Source: DATKUC01 sp964577375
GTDB taxonomy: Bacteria > Spirochaetota > Spirochaetia > DSM-27196 > DATKUC01
NCBI GenBank assembly: GCA_964577375.1
Contig: CAZNYW010000004.1
Coordinates: 52,465-116,464 of the forward strand
Length of the DNA stretch: 64,000 bases
Direction of reading: 5' to 3'
Part shown: positions 43,184 through 51,946 of the stretch, one piece after another
Layout: every line of letters starts with the position of its first letter
Position numbering within the stretch: the stretch's first letter is position 1
Translations under genes and position numbers: made by a program
The notes under the pieces: model-generated
What the model was told of the DNA's origin: nothing
The model's database searches: none
The model's input: only the letters and a program-made list of their open reading frames with translations

Positions 43184-45766
43184 TTAGTCCAGAAGGTGGT
43201 TCTGATTCGGCTGATTGCCGCCGTTGTTCGTGGCTGGAGCCGGCGTCGACTTGACCGAGTCACTGCCCAGGTCGAGGTTCAGGTCCAGCACCGGAGGCTG
43301 GTCGGGAGCGGCCGCCTGGTTCGTACCCGAGGTCACGTCGCCGGGTGCGGCCGGACGCGTCAGCGTGAGACCGGGCGTGAGGACGTTCTGCTTCATGCGA
43401 TTGACCAGGAGCTGCTCCTGGGTCTGCTGGTACTGCTCCATGTGATCGAACTGCTTTGGTTCGGTACCGCGGATGAAGATCTCCTTGATCACTTTGCCCG
43501 TATAATCGGGCGGCGGGAGGAGTCCTGAGTTGGCGGTGACCTCAACATCGACCAGCCCCGGCGGCCTGATGAATTTGCGGGGTGCGAGCCCCTGATGGAT
43601 TGCTTTCATGTACCGGGCCCATACCGGACCCGCTGTGACGCCGCCGAGCTGCCGGATCCCGAGCGAGCGGCCGGGTTTGTCGAAACCGTACCAGAGCGCT
43701 GTCGTCATGTAGGGTGAAAAGCCCATCGTCCAGATCGACGACCAGTTCTGTGTGGTACCGGTCTTTCCGGCGAACTCTATTGGACCGTCGGGATCGAGTC
43801 CCGCCTGATCTACCGCCCAGGCAAGCGTTCCATCCTGCGTAACCGAGTGGAGCATGCTGATCATGATGTAGGCGGCCTGTGGACTGATTATCTGAGCGTC
43901 CTTGCCCTTGCGCTGCTCGGCCTGGAGCGTATCCTTTTCCGGCTCCGCGATGATCTTTCCATTGCGGTCTTCGATGTAACGGATCGCCACCGGGATCACC
44001 TCGCGGCCCAGATTTGGAAAGGTTGCGTAGGCCCTGGCCATTTCGATCGGCGCTACCGAAACCGTCCCCAGCCCGACCGGATAGCGTCTTTCGAATCCGC
44101 GCTGAAGCATCTGGTCCTGCGGTATCCCGAGCAGCCGCGTGGCAACTTTGAACGCGTCGGTGAACCCCACCATGTCGAGGACCCGGATGGAGGGAACGTT
44201 CATGGAGTTCATCAGCGCAGTACGTGCGAGCACGGGACCGGACCATTCGCCGCGGAAATTCTGCGGATCGTAGGGTGTGCCGTCGTCATTGGTGAAGCTG
44301 ACCGGCGAGTTCTGAATCATCGTCGCCGGGGTAATCACGTGCTTTTCGATAGCGGCGGAATAGTAGAGCGGCTTGAAGCTCGATCCAGGCTGAAGTCTGC
44401 CGTCGACCGCGTAATTGAACTCGGAGACGTCGCGTTCGAAATTCCCGCTTCCGATCATTGTGCGAATCTCGCCGGTGTCGTTGTCGATTGTGATGAGCGC
44501 GCCCTGTACCGTTGTCTGCTTGCGGTCCTGCGATTTTTGAGCGTCACTGTGGACGACGGCACTGGTAAGCGGTGCCCCGGCCTGACTGAACATCAGGTTT
44601 GCGAAATCCAGGATGGGCGCAACGTGCGCCTGAAACGCCTGCATGGCAAGCTGCGTCCGCTTCGCATCGCCCACGTGGATCTTGGGCATGCTGAAGGCGA
44701 GTGACAGCATGTCCACCAGCGGCGTGACGTAACTTGCGGCAAAGTCGAGCCGTGTCGAATGGCTGTTCTCGTAGTCGGTGTTCACCTCGGCAAGCCCGGA
44801 ACGGAAGTACTGCTCGGCGGTCTTCTGGTCGTTCAAGTCCAGCGTGGTGTGCACAATGTACCCGTCGGAGTAGATGTCCGCCGTACCGAGGAGATACTGC
44901 GTCTGCAGCTGAGTCCGGACGTACTCGGTGAAGTGCGGCGCCTGGCTCGTCACCGCGTCCTGCGCGACGTAGGAACCGGACTGCGTGTAGTCGTAGTTCT
45001 TCCAGAACTGCTCGAAGGAGGTGTCGACCTCCTGCTGCGTCGCGTAGCCGAGGCCGACCATCTGATTGAGGACCGTTCGCTGCCGGTCCTTCGCCCGGTT
45101 CGGGAAGCGGTAGGGATTGTAGTAGCTCGGGTTGGCGAGCTGAATGACAAGCATCGCCGCTTCGGCGATCGTGAGATCCTTGGCCGGATGGCCGAAGTAG
45201 AACTCCGAGGCGGCCTGAATCCCGTAAACGCCGGGGCCGAAGAGCATCTTGTTGAGATAGATCTCGAGAATCTCGTTCTTGGAAAGCCTGCGTTCGAGCT
45301 GGAGCGCCCACCACAGCTCTTTCAGCTTGCGGAAGATCGAGAACTTGGATCGGTCGGCGTAGAGAGTTCCCGCCAGTTGCTGGGTGATGGTGCTGCCGCC
45401 GGAGACGTAGTGCCCGGTGATGAGATTCCACGCGGCCCGCATGGTGCCGCGAATGCTGAAACCGTGGTGATGATAGAAGTCCTGATCCTCGCGGGTGATG
45501 AGCGCATAGATCACGTATTTGGGAAGCTCGTCGAGCTTGACCAGCTGCCGCTGCTCGGAGGCGACGTACTCAGTGATCAGCTTGCCGTTGCGGTCGAGAA
45601 CCTGCGTGGGCAGCGCAAGGCGTGTTTCGCCGAGATTCTCCATGTGCTTTATGTTCTGTACGTTGGCGACGCCGAGACCAACGAGAACGCCCACAAAAAG
45701 ACAGATGAGTGTTGCCATGGTCGCGAAGGCAACGAGGGCGGTTCTCTTCTTTCCGGAGAAACTCAT
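43184..45766 (-). CDS. mrcA: Penicillin-binding protein 1A (bifunctional class A PBP)
   Basis: An 860-residue inner-membrane enzyme that polymerises glycan strands and cross-links them. One N-terminal helix (9-33) is followed by the GT51 transglycosylase domain with TREDQDFYHHHG, GGSTITQQLAGTLY and RKLKELWWALQLE (about 80-240). The transpeptidase domain (about 430-750) has the active-site SSFK, SMN and KTGTT. The last 70 residues are Pro/Gln/Asn-rich and disordered. The start is discussed with the promoter at 45773-45801, which would put the transcript start on the A of the ATG. Confidence 0.96.
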   Translation of the reverse strand: MSFSGKKRTALVAFATMATLICLFVGVLVGLGVANVQNIKHMENLGETRLALPTQVLDRNGKLITEYVASEQRQLVKLDELPKYVIYALITREDQDFYHHHGFSIRGTMRAAWNLITGHYVSGGSTITQQLAGTLYADRSKFSIFRKLKELWWALQLERRLSKNEILEIYLNKMLFGPGVYGIQAASEFYFGHPAKDLTIAEAAMLVIQLANPSYYNPYRFPNRAKDRQRTVLNQMVGLGYATQQEVDTSFEQFWKNYDYTQSGSYVAQDAVTSQAPHFTEYVRTQLQTQYLLGTADIYSDGYIVHTTLDLNDQKTAEQYFRSGLAEVNTDYENSHSTRLDFAASYVTPLVDMLSLAFSMPKIHVGDAKRTQLAMQAFQAHVAPILDFANLMFSQAGAPLTSAVVHSDAQKSQDRKQTTVQGALITIDNDTGEIRTMIGSGNFERDVSEFNYAVDGRLQPGSSFKPLYYSAAIEKHVITPATMIQNSPVSFTNDDGTPYDPQNFRGEWSGPVLARTALMNSMNVPSIRVLDMVGFTDAFKVATRLLGIPQDQMLQRGFERRYPVGLGTVSVAPIEMARAYATFPNLGREVIPVAIRYIEDRNGKIIAEPEKDTLQAEQRKGKDAQIISPQAAYIMISMLHSVTQDGTLAWAVDQAGLDPDGPIEFAGKTGTTQNWSSIWTMGFSPYMTTALWYGFDKPGRSLGIRQLGGVTAGPVWARYMKAIHQGLAPRKFIRPPGLVDVEVTANSGLLPPPDYTGKVIKEIFIRGTEPKQFDHMEQYQQTQEQLLVNRMKQNVLTPGLTLTRPAAPGDVTSGTNQAAAPDQPPVLDLNLDLGSDSVKSTPAPATNNGGNQPNQNHLLD

Positions 45767-45772
45767 GGCGCT

Positions 45773-45801
45773 AGATTACGAGGGGCAGGGGGCTTTGTCA
45801 A
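45773..45801 (-). promoter_or_regulatory. Promoter of PBP1A, predicted leaderless
   Basis: On the minus strand, perfect -35 TTGACA (45801-45796), a 17-base spacer and TAATCT (45778-45773). The ATG begins at 45766, seven bases after the -10, exactly where transcription would start. No ribosome-binding site is present in front of the ATG. Confidence 0.75.
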
Positions 45802-45818
45802 GCGAGCCGCCCGGAGGC

Positions 45819-45848
45819 AAAAAAAGACCGGTTCTGCAGAACCGGTCC
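45819..45848 (-). terminator. Rho-independent terminator of the mla-type operon
   Basis: A perfect 11-bp inverted repeat GACCGGTTCTG/CAGAACCGGTC (45826-45847), followed on the minus strand by seven T (45825-45819). It lies about 90 bases after the PEGA gene stop and separates the eight-gene operon from the PBP1A promoter. Confidence 0.95.
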
Positions 45849-45935
45849 AACCCGTAGGGTGCCGGTATAATATAGTAAACTGGGAGGGGAACTATATTAG
45901 TAACCGACAGTCTCATTATCGTCTCGCGACGAGAA

Positions 45936-46946
45936 TTATTTAGTCTCATTTATTATAATATCGAGAAATAGCGAGATTTCATAGTCCTTTTTCTGCACTG
46001 CATTGAATCGTCTGCTGACCGTATAATCGCCGATCCGGTAGAGAACGGTGTGTTCTCCGGGCGAAACACGGACGTGGTCGAGCGAGCTTATCTGGGTGCC
46101 GTCTAGAAACACGGTGGCGCCGCGGGGAGCGTCGATGCGAACGTGCGCGCTCGGGCGCTCCATATCGAACTCCAACTCCGTGGTCTTTCCCTTGTCGATG
46201 TCAAAGGTGCGGGTTTCACTGTTGTAAACCGACGATTCGATGTCTATACGGTAGAGGCCGGGATCCAGAAGGTATTGATCGGACTGGTAGGGGATCGGCT
46301 TGCCGTTGAGCGTCACAGTTACCGGGGAATCCTCGCCCGCCCAGGAAATGCTCTTGCCCGTATCGGCGTCCTTGATGACGATGTGCGCTCCGCCTTTCGA
46401 CAGCGGTATCGGACGGATCAGAAGCTGGAACTCCGCGTTCATTGCCTGCGAGGGAATGCCTTTGGCAATCGGCTGAATGCTGAAGAGCAGCGGAAAGGAG
46501 TCGCGGCTGGATATCGTGGTTGCCGCAACGGCGCCGGGGCCGGAATGGATGTCGCTGGCCGGGCGGATTGGAAGCAGGACGAAGAGCCTGTTGCCGGGCG
46601 GAATCGGCTGGAGAAAGAGCCGGGTTCCGGAAAACCCCATGAGTCGCTGTTCCGGCGCGGGCGTAATCCGGCTGTAGGCGTAGATCGCGAAGCTTCCAGG
46701 CGCGTTGCGAATTACGTCCGGGACGCGTATCTCCACCTCGACGCCTTCGACGAAAGTGTCGTCGTCCGGATATTGCAGCACACCGATGTCGCCCGGTTTC
46801 AGCTTCTGGTCGATTTCGGTCCCGCCGGGAACGGGGAGCTGCGAAATGAAGACCACCGGCCCCCGGATATTGTCCGTGAAAGCTCCTGTGGCGACGAGAA
46901 GAATAAGAATGGGCAGCAGTATTGGCAGCTTCTTTCGCATGCTCAC
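45936..46946 (-). CDS. Exported PEGA-domain protein
   Basis: A 336-residue protein with a signal peptide (KLPILLPILILLVATGAFT). The C-terminal part (about 240-330) holds a PEGA-type domain with DAPRGATVFLDGTQISSLD and VSPGEHTVLYRIGD. PEGA domains are common in surface proteins that hold other proteins near the wall. The GTG start at 46946 overlaps the preceding M23 peptidase stop (GTGA), so it is the last translationally coupled gene of the operon, followed by the terminator at 45819. Exact role unknown. Confidence 0.85.
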   Translation of the reverse strand: MSMRKKLPILLPILILLVATGAFTDNIRGPVVFISQLPVPGGTEIDQKLKPGDIGVLQYPDDDTFVEGVEVEIRVPDVIRNAPGSFAIYAYSRITPAPEQRLMGFSGTRLFLQPIPPGNRLFVLLPIRPASDIHSGPGAVAATTISSRDSFPLLFSIQPIAKGIPSQAMNAEFQLLIRPIPLSKGGAHIVIKDADTGKSISWAGEDSPVTVTLNGKPIPYQSDQYLLDPGLYRIDIESSVYNSETRTFDIDKGKTTELEFDMERPSAHVRIDAPRGATVFLDGTQISSLDHVRVSPGEHTVLYRIGDYTVSRRFNAVQKKDYEISLFLDIIINETK

Positions 46947-47875
46947 TGGGTTACGGCAAGCACCTTCATGGGATCCTGGCTCTTGCCATGATACCTCACT
47001 TCGAAGTGCAGATGAGGACCCGTGGACAGACCGGTGTTTCCGACCTTGCCAATAATCATACCGGAAGAGACTTTCTCGTTCAACCGCACCAGCGAGACCT
47101 CGAGATGGCCGTAGAACGTTTCGTAGCCGTCCTGGTGCTTCAATTCCACATAGTTTCCGTATTCGTGATCGGTACCGGTGTCGATAACTACCCCGTCGCG
47201 GCTGGCGGTCACGTCGGTTCCCACCGGGGCTTCGATGTCGATCCCGCCGTGAAAGGTGAAGAGCCCGGAGAAGGGGTTGGTTCTCATTCCGTAGTAGGAG
47301 GTGATTATCCCCCCTTTGACCGGAAACTGAAAGAGCGCCTGGAAGAAAGCGAGCCGTTCATCCGGGGTGAAGTCAGCGCCCGGTTCGAACCGGAAATCGG
47401 TCTCACCCGAAGCCGTTCTCACCCGGATGTGCTGAGCCGGCGCGCGGGCCGCGGAGCTGTCGGAAGCCGCGTGGGCTGCAACCAGTCGTTCAGTCATGTT
47501 CTGAGGATCATCCGCAATGAAAAGCCCGGGAATGTTCGGTATCAGGATCTCTTTCATGCCGTCGGGAAACTCGCGATGGTCCATGCGGTTGAGCGTGGCG
47601 ATGGAGCTGTACGGGAGGGTCAGCCGGGCGGCTATCGAAAGCAGATCCTGCCCGGGCCGGATCCTGTACCGGTAGAGATTGAGTGCGGGCATCGGCGTAT
47701 CGGTGCGTTCGGAGAGGTTGAATCGCTGGATGTCCTGCTCGATCTGGCGGAAGAGCACATCGTTCGAATCGAGCTCGTGAACGATAGGATAGTCGGCAAA
47801 GAGCGGTGAGGAGAGGAGAAGCGCGAAAAGCGTCACAAGTAGAAAGATTCGGAAGCCGGTCGGACTAGCTGTCAC
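46943..47875 (-). CDS. LysM-M23 peptidoglycan endopeptidase
   Basis: A 310-residue secreted hydrolase. A signal peptide (GFRIFLLVTLFALLLSSPLFA) is followed by a LysM-like wall-binding domain (about 70-115, with YRIRPGQDLLSIAARL) and a C-terminal M23 domain with the zinc ligands HGGIDIEA, GHLEV and GPHLHFEV. It cuts peptide cross-links in the wall. The GTG at 47875 is chosen because it gives the shortest clean signal peptide; TTG codons upstream (47896) would overlap the previous gene more. All zinc residues are present, so it should be active. Confidence 0.88.
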   Translation of the reverse strand: MTASPTGFRIFLLVTLFALLLSSPLFADYPIVHELDSNDVLFRQIEQDIQRFNLSERTDTPMPALNLYRYRIRPGQDLLSIAARLTLPYSSIATLNRMDHREFPDGMKEILIPNIPGLFIADDPQNMTERLVAAHAASDSSAARAPAQHIRVRTASGETDFRFEPGADFTPDERLAFFQALFQFPVKGGIITSYYGMRTNPFSGLFTFHGGIDIEAPVGTDVTASRDGVVIDTGTDHEYGNYVELKHQDGYETFYGHLEVSLVRLNEKVSSGMIIGKVGNTGLSTGPHLHFEVRYHGKSQDPMKVLAVTQ

Positions 47876-48320
47876 GGCCAATTCTTCGAGGCGCAAAGCC
47901 GAGGAGATACCCGATCACGACGACGAGCACGACCGTTGCAGGAATTGCCGCGCCGAGTATCCCGTTCCAGTAGAGCGCCGCGATTACGTAGCAGCACACA
48001 AGCACTGCGAGGCCCCCGAGGATACGCAGACCGGTTCTGCTGCGGCGCGGCTGCGCTTCGGCAAGCCGCTCGCGGCCCCTGCGCCGTCGGTGCAGAACTG
48101 CACGCACCACAGCAGTAATCATTGCGACAGCCACGATCGCGAGAACAATGAGATTGAAGACGGGCCGATTTCCAGTCGCAAGTGCCCACAGCGGGTAGAC
48201 GATGACCGCCGAGAGGGCAAGCGCGCCCAGGATCGCGCCGGTTACGCCGGCGACACCGCGTCCCACCCTGAGATACCCGCGCAGGGCGCGGGAGAAGACC
48301 GCTTTCACCTTCCATTCCAT
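47865..48320 (-). CDS. Small membrane protein
   Basis: A 151-residue protein with four predicted membrane segments in two pairs: about 24-48 and 57-72, then about 101-121 and 123-142. A positively charged Arg-rich loop lies between the pairs (RRRRGRERLAEAQPRRSR). It starts at 48320 in a TGATG overlap with the TPR lipoprotein stop and ends ten bases inside the M23 gene. I recognise no family. Position suggests a membrane partner of the lipid-transport machinery. Confidence 0.75.
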   Translation of the reverse strand: MEWKVKAVFSRALRGYLRVGRGVAGVTGAILGALALSAVIVYPLWALATGNRPVFNLIVLAIVAVAMITAVVRAVLHRRRRGRERLAEAQPRRSRTGLRILGGLAVLVCCYVIAALYWNGILGAAIPATVVLVVVIGYLLGFAPRRIGRDS

Positions 48321-49282
48321 CACGGACTCGCCTTTTCGGCAGCCTTCTGCAACGATTCGAGCATCTTCTCGTAGCTGGCGGCGTCGTCCGGCCTGTCGAG
48401 TTGACGCGCCGCGGCTATGAGCGCTTTCAACGTTTTTTCCGTTCCGGCGGCCGAGTTCATGGCACCGAAGACTGAAAGCGCACGCTGATAGTAGCCGTAC
48501 GCTTCCTTCGTATCGCCGGATCGTTCGGCTATTCGTCCGGCCGCATAGAGATCTTCGGCAATTCCGGGCGAGTTCTCCCACTTCTTGTCCAGCGCGAGCG
48601 CTGTGTCGATTTCGACGGCAGCCTGCGAAAAGTTGTCCTGTCGCGAATAAACCGACGCGAGCATGTAGTGATTCGCGGCCTGCTCCGGAACCCGTTTCAG
48701 TTTTTCGTTTATTGCGAGTGCCTGCGCGAGATAGTTCTCGGCCTTGCCGAAATCGGAATGCCGTGCGTAGGCGGTTCCGAGATCGTGATAGATCACCGCA
48801 GCCTCTGCCTGGTCGCTCGCCGGCGTTACCGCGGCGGCGAGACCGGCAAGAAGCGCAAGCGCCTGATCGGTCTTTCCCGTCTGCAGGTAGAGCTCCGCGA
48901 GATTGAGCCTGCTCCCGGTCTCCAGGGCGTTATCCCCGAGTTGCCCGGCCACGTCGATTGCGTTCTGGAACGCCTTCACCGCCGGCGCCGAATCGCCGAG
49001 CGCGAGATACCCCTTCCCGATGGAGTTGTAGGACTGCACCACGCCGGCGCGGTTGTCCACCGAGAGGTTCAAGTCGAGAGAGCTCTGGAACATCCGCAGA
49101 GCCTGGGCATACTGGCCCCGGCGATAGTAATCGTTGCCGGTCTCGACGTACAGCGCCGCCTTATTCTTGGTGTCGTCGATCTGCTGCCTGGGAGGCGGGG
49201 CGGAGGAGCAGGCAGCGGCCAACAGTATTGGCAGCACTGCAAGAAGAACGCGGTACGCCGGTCGAAAATCAGAAACTGTCAT
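48320..49282 (-). CDS. TPR lipoprotein of the MCE operon
   Basis: A 320-residue lipoprotein. The signal ends LAVLPILLAAAC (lipobox AAAC near residue 25). The rest is at least six TPR units, for example AGVVQSYNSIGKGYLALGD and ANHYMLASVYSRQDNFSQA. The ATG at 49282 has AGGAG eight bases upstream; a GTG one codon earlier is also possible. It overlaps the end of the MlaD-type gene. A TPR lipoprotein in this place could carry lipid or hold the MCE complex to the outer membrane; this is inference. Confidence 0.87.
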   Translation of the reverse strand: MTVSDFRPAYRVLLAVLPILLAAACSSAPPPRQQIDDTKNKAALYVETGNDYYRRGQYAQALRMFQSSLDLNLSVDNRAGVVQSYNSIGKGYLALGDSAPAVKAFQNAIDVAGQLGDNALETGSRLNLAELYLQTGKTDQALALLAGLAAAVTPASDQAEAAVIYHDLGTAYARHSDFGKAENYLAQALAINEKLKRVPEQAANHYMLASVYSRQDNFSQAAVEIDTALALDKKWENSPGIAEDLYAAGRIAERSGDTKEAYGYYQRALSVFGAMNSAAGTEKTLKALIAAARQLDRPDDAASYEKMLESLQKAAEKASP

Positions 49283-50336
49283 CACGATAGCTCCTGAAAG
49301 TGGGCGGCTGGGGGACGTTCTTCGGGATGCCCCCGCGGATGAGCGGATTGTTTTTGACGCCGGTGAGAACGTCCTGGCCGGTGGTGAGTGCCTTCTGGGT
49401 CTGGTCGAGCATCGACGACAGCTGCGGAGTCGAGCTCTGCATGAAATCCGCGAGCGTTTTGATGTCTGCCGCGGTCGCCTGGAGGCTCGCCATTATTGAA
49501 TCGATCCGGTCAAAAAGTCTGTTCTGATCGTCGAGCAGTGTTGCAATGGACCCCTTCGCGTCCAGAAGCCGCGGTATCAGACCGCGCGTTGTTTTGAGCT
49601 CCTCCGAAAGCGTTGCAAGATTCCCGGAAATTGTTGCCAGGTTGGCCACCATCGTGCTCACGTTCCCCATCGCGTCCGAATTGAGCGTCGCTACCGATTC
49701 GCTCATTCCGCCGACGAGCGAATTGACATGTGCGAGCGTCTGTCCCAGCGGCCCGCGGTCCGTGCCCTTGAGCGCCCCGTCGACCGTGGTCAGGACGCTC
49801 TGCGTCGAGGCAAGCAGGCTGTTCACACGGGAAACCAGCGGCCCAACCTGTCCCATGAGATTGCTCACCATATCCTCTTCGGTTCGCGCCTGGACCAGGC
49901 CCTGGTCCCGCCACTGCTTCGCCATCGCGGAGTCCCAGGACGGTATGAGCGAATGGTCGGGAAGCGGTTGAGTGACTTTGCTGCCGGGATGAAAAACGAG
50001 CCCGCCTCCGAGGCCAAGGGGATTCGCCGTGAGCTGAAGCACCGAGTTCTCATAAACGCGGGGATAAAACTCGTCACGAATGAAGAAGCGCACGTCAACG
50101 CGGTTTTCCGGAGTGAGCCGCACTTCGGTAACCTTCCCGATGGCGAAGCCCTTGAAGGTTACGTTCATCCCGACATTGAGTCCCTGGGCCGAGGAAAAAT
50201 CACTGCGGAAATAGTGCCGTTTCTCGAACCAGTGCTGATTGATTCCCATGGACGCAAGAATGAAGAGAAGGAAGGCGAGCGCTATCAGCACAAAAACGCC
50301 CACTAGCTGATTGGCAAACTTTATTCGAAATCTCAT
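49269..50336 (-). CDS. mlaD: MCE/MlaD-type lipid-binding protein
   Basis: A 355-residue inner-membrane-anchored protein with one N-terminal helix (about 10-30) and an MCE domain (about 38-120) with SSAQGLNVGMNVTFKGFAIG and NPLGLGGGLVFHPG. The C-terminal 200 residues are helical, with long Ser/Thr/Asn-rich repeats that could form a needle or ring extension. In Mla systems this is the periplasmic binding subunit for phospholipid movement between membranes. It is encoded between the ATPase and the TPR lipoprotein. Confidence 0.93.
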   Translation of the reverse strand: MRFRIKFANQLVGVFVLIALAFLLFILASMGINQHWFEKRHYFRSDFSSAQGLNVGMNVTFKGFAIGKVTEVRLTPENRVDVRFFIRDEFYPRVYENSVLQLTANPLGLGGGLVFHPGSKVTQPLPDHSLIPSWDSAMAKQWRDQGLVQARTEEDMVSNLMGQVGPLVSRVNSLLASTQSVLTTVDGALKGTDRGPLGQTLAHVNSLVGGMSESVATLNSDAMGNVSTMVANLATISGNLATLSEELKTTRGLIPRLLDAKGSIATLLDDQNRLFDRIDSIMASLQATAADIKTLADFMQSSTPQLSSMLDQTQKALTTGQDVLTGVKNNPLIRGGIPKNVPQPPTFRSYRDDSF

Positions 50337-50356
50337 ACGTACTCCGCCAGCATCTT

Positions 50357-51163
50357 TTACATGTCCGGAAACGGGTCACTGTTCCTGTCCAGAAGCGAGA
50401 GAATGTCGGTGTCGTAGGTGGCCGCTTCGCTTAACACACTCGAAAGGATAGCCGAAACCTCGGGATTTGCCGAATGCACGACCTCCTGCAGCGTTCCAAA
50501 CAGGAGCACCCTCCCGCGTTTGAGCACCAGGAGATAGTCCGCGAGTTGAGAAGTGATTTCGGGATTGTGGGTGATGAGGAGCATGGTCTTTCCACGGTCG
50601 TGAAGGTTCTTCAATTTTCGAACTATCCGCTCCGACACTTCAGTATCCACGAAGGTGGTCGGTTCGTCCAGAAAAAGAATGTCGGGGTCCGACACAAGCG
50701 CCCGTACGAAGGATATTATCTTCCGCTCGCCGGCGGAAAGCTGGGAAGGCCGCAGCTCCATCTGTCCGACGAAACCGAGGTCGGAAAGCAGCGGCTCGAA
50801 CCGACGCCCGACATCCGAGGTGTCGAGGCCCGGATTGTGGTGCTCAACCGGCAGCGCGAGATTCTGCCGGACGGTGAGATTTTGCCAGAGCGCGGCATCC
50901 TGGAATACAAAGCCGTTTCGCCCGCGTAGACTCCTGAGATCCTTGTCGCTGATACGGCCGAGATCGAAGCCGAGCAGCTCCGCCCGGCCGCGGTCGGGCG
51001 GCACGAGTCCGGCGGCTGCCTTCATCAGGGTGCTTTTCCCGCAGCCCGACGGGCCGATGATCACGGTTGTCTTTCCCGCCGGAAAGTCGACCGTCACCTC
51101 ATCGAGGACTGGATATCCTTCGTAGATTACCGAAAGCTCTTTCAGCCGCGCTGCGTGCTCCAT
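50357..51163 (-). CDS. mlaF: MlaF-type ABC ATPase
   Basis: A 268-residue ATPase with Walker A GPSGCGKST (about 38-46), signature LSAGE (about 142-146), Walker B ILFLDEPTTFVD and H-loop LITHNPE. Together with the MlaE-type permease three bases upstream and MlaD it forms an MCE lipid transporter. The C-terminal 40 residues extend beyond the fold and may contact the permease. Confidence 0.95.
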   Translation of the reverse strand: MEHAARLKELSVIYEGYPVLDEVTVDFPAGKTTVIIGPSGCGKSTLMKAAAGLVPPDRGRAELLGFDLGRISDKDLRSLRGRNGFVFQDAALWQNLTVRQNLALPVEHHNPGLDTSDVGRRFEPLLSDLGFVGQMELRPSQLSAGERKIISFVRALVSDPDILFLDEPTTFVDTEVSERIVRKLKNLHDRGKTMLLITHNPEITSQLADYLLVLKRGRVLLFGTLQEVVHSANPEVSAILSSVLSEAATYDTDILSLLDRNSDPFPDM

Positions 51164-51166
51164 GTT

Positions 51167-51946
51167 CTACCTGAGATAGTAGGCAATCGTGATCACCGCA
51201 TCAGCGATGATGCACAGGACGACACCGCGACCGACGGCGTGAATCGCCATCTGCGGTACTTCGGTAGGAGCCCGTTCCACCTTGAAGCCGTAGTAGGTCG
51301 CAGCGATGGAGATGATCACCCCGAAAATGAAACTCTTGATGAGCGAGGTGCCAACATCGGTTATGGAGAGCGCCGCCAGAAGGCCGCTGTAGTATTCAAC
51401 GAACCCAACCGGCTGGGTGAAAAGGGTTACCAGATAGGACCCAAGCAATCCGAAGACGTTGAAATAGAGATTGAGGATAACCGTCGAAACGGTAACGCCG
51501 ATGACGCGCGGGACGACGAGGTAGGAAATCGGGTTGATCCCGGTTGCCAGATAGGCCTCCACCTCGTGGTTGATGACCATGTTGCCGAGCTCGGTCGCGA
51601 TTGCAGTTCCGGACCTGGCCGCGACAACAAATGCGGTGAGGACGGGGCCGAGCTCACGGGTGATCACTATGATGAGGATCGTGTAGATCAGTTTTCCCTG
51701 ACCCAGCTGTGGAAGAAGTGAGAGCCCCTGAATGACGATCACCGCACCCAGGGCCAGCGACATCACAGCAATGACACCCACCGCCTCCACGCCTGTAAAT
51801 AGTATTTGCAAACTCAAAACCCGTCGGCCAACTACCCGTCGCCGAAAGAAGCTCAGAGTCTCGCGGGCCACCAGAAAGAAGAAGCCGAGCCCGTAAAACA
51901 TGTCGCGGGTACGCGAGGTAACCCAGGCGCCGACTCTTTCGACCAC
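51167..51946 (-). CDS. mlaE: MlaE-type permease
   Basis: A 259-residue permease of the MlaE family with an N-terminal amphipathic helix and five membrane segments. The hallmarks VITRELGPVLTAFVVAARSG, TELGNMVINHEVEAYLATG and YYGFKVERAPTEVP are intact. The GTG at 51946 overlaps the stop of the PHP gene by one base, with GGGTGAG upstream. It moves lipids between membranes with MlaF and MlaD; direction cannot be told. Confidence 0.94.
   Translation of the reverse strand: MVERVGAWVTSRTRDMFYGLGFFFLVARETLSFFRRRVVGRRVLSLQILFTGVEAVGVIAVMSLALGAVIVIQGLSLLPQLGQGKLIYTILIIVITRELGPVLTAFVVAARSGTAIATELGNMVINHEVEAYLATGINPISYLVVPRVIGVTVSTVILNLYFNVFGLLGSYLVTLFTQPVGFVEYYSGLLAALSITDVGTSLIKSFIFGVIISIAATYYGFKVERAPTEVPQMAIHAVGRGVVLCIIADAVITIAYYLR

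Noticed and set aside
45858..45877. Plus-strand TATAAT in the gap beside the terminator
   Set aside because: No suitable -35 and no plus-strand gene follows it; probably chance in an AT-rich gap.
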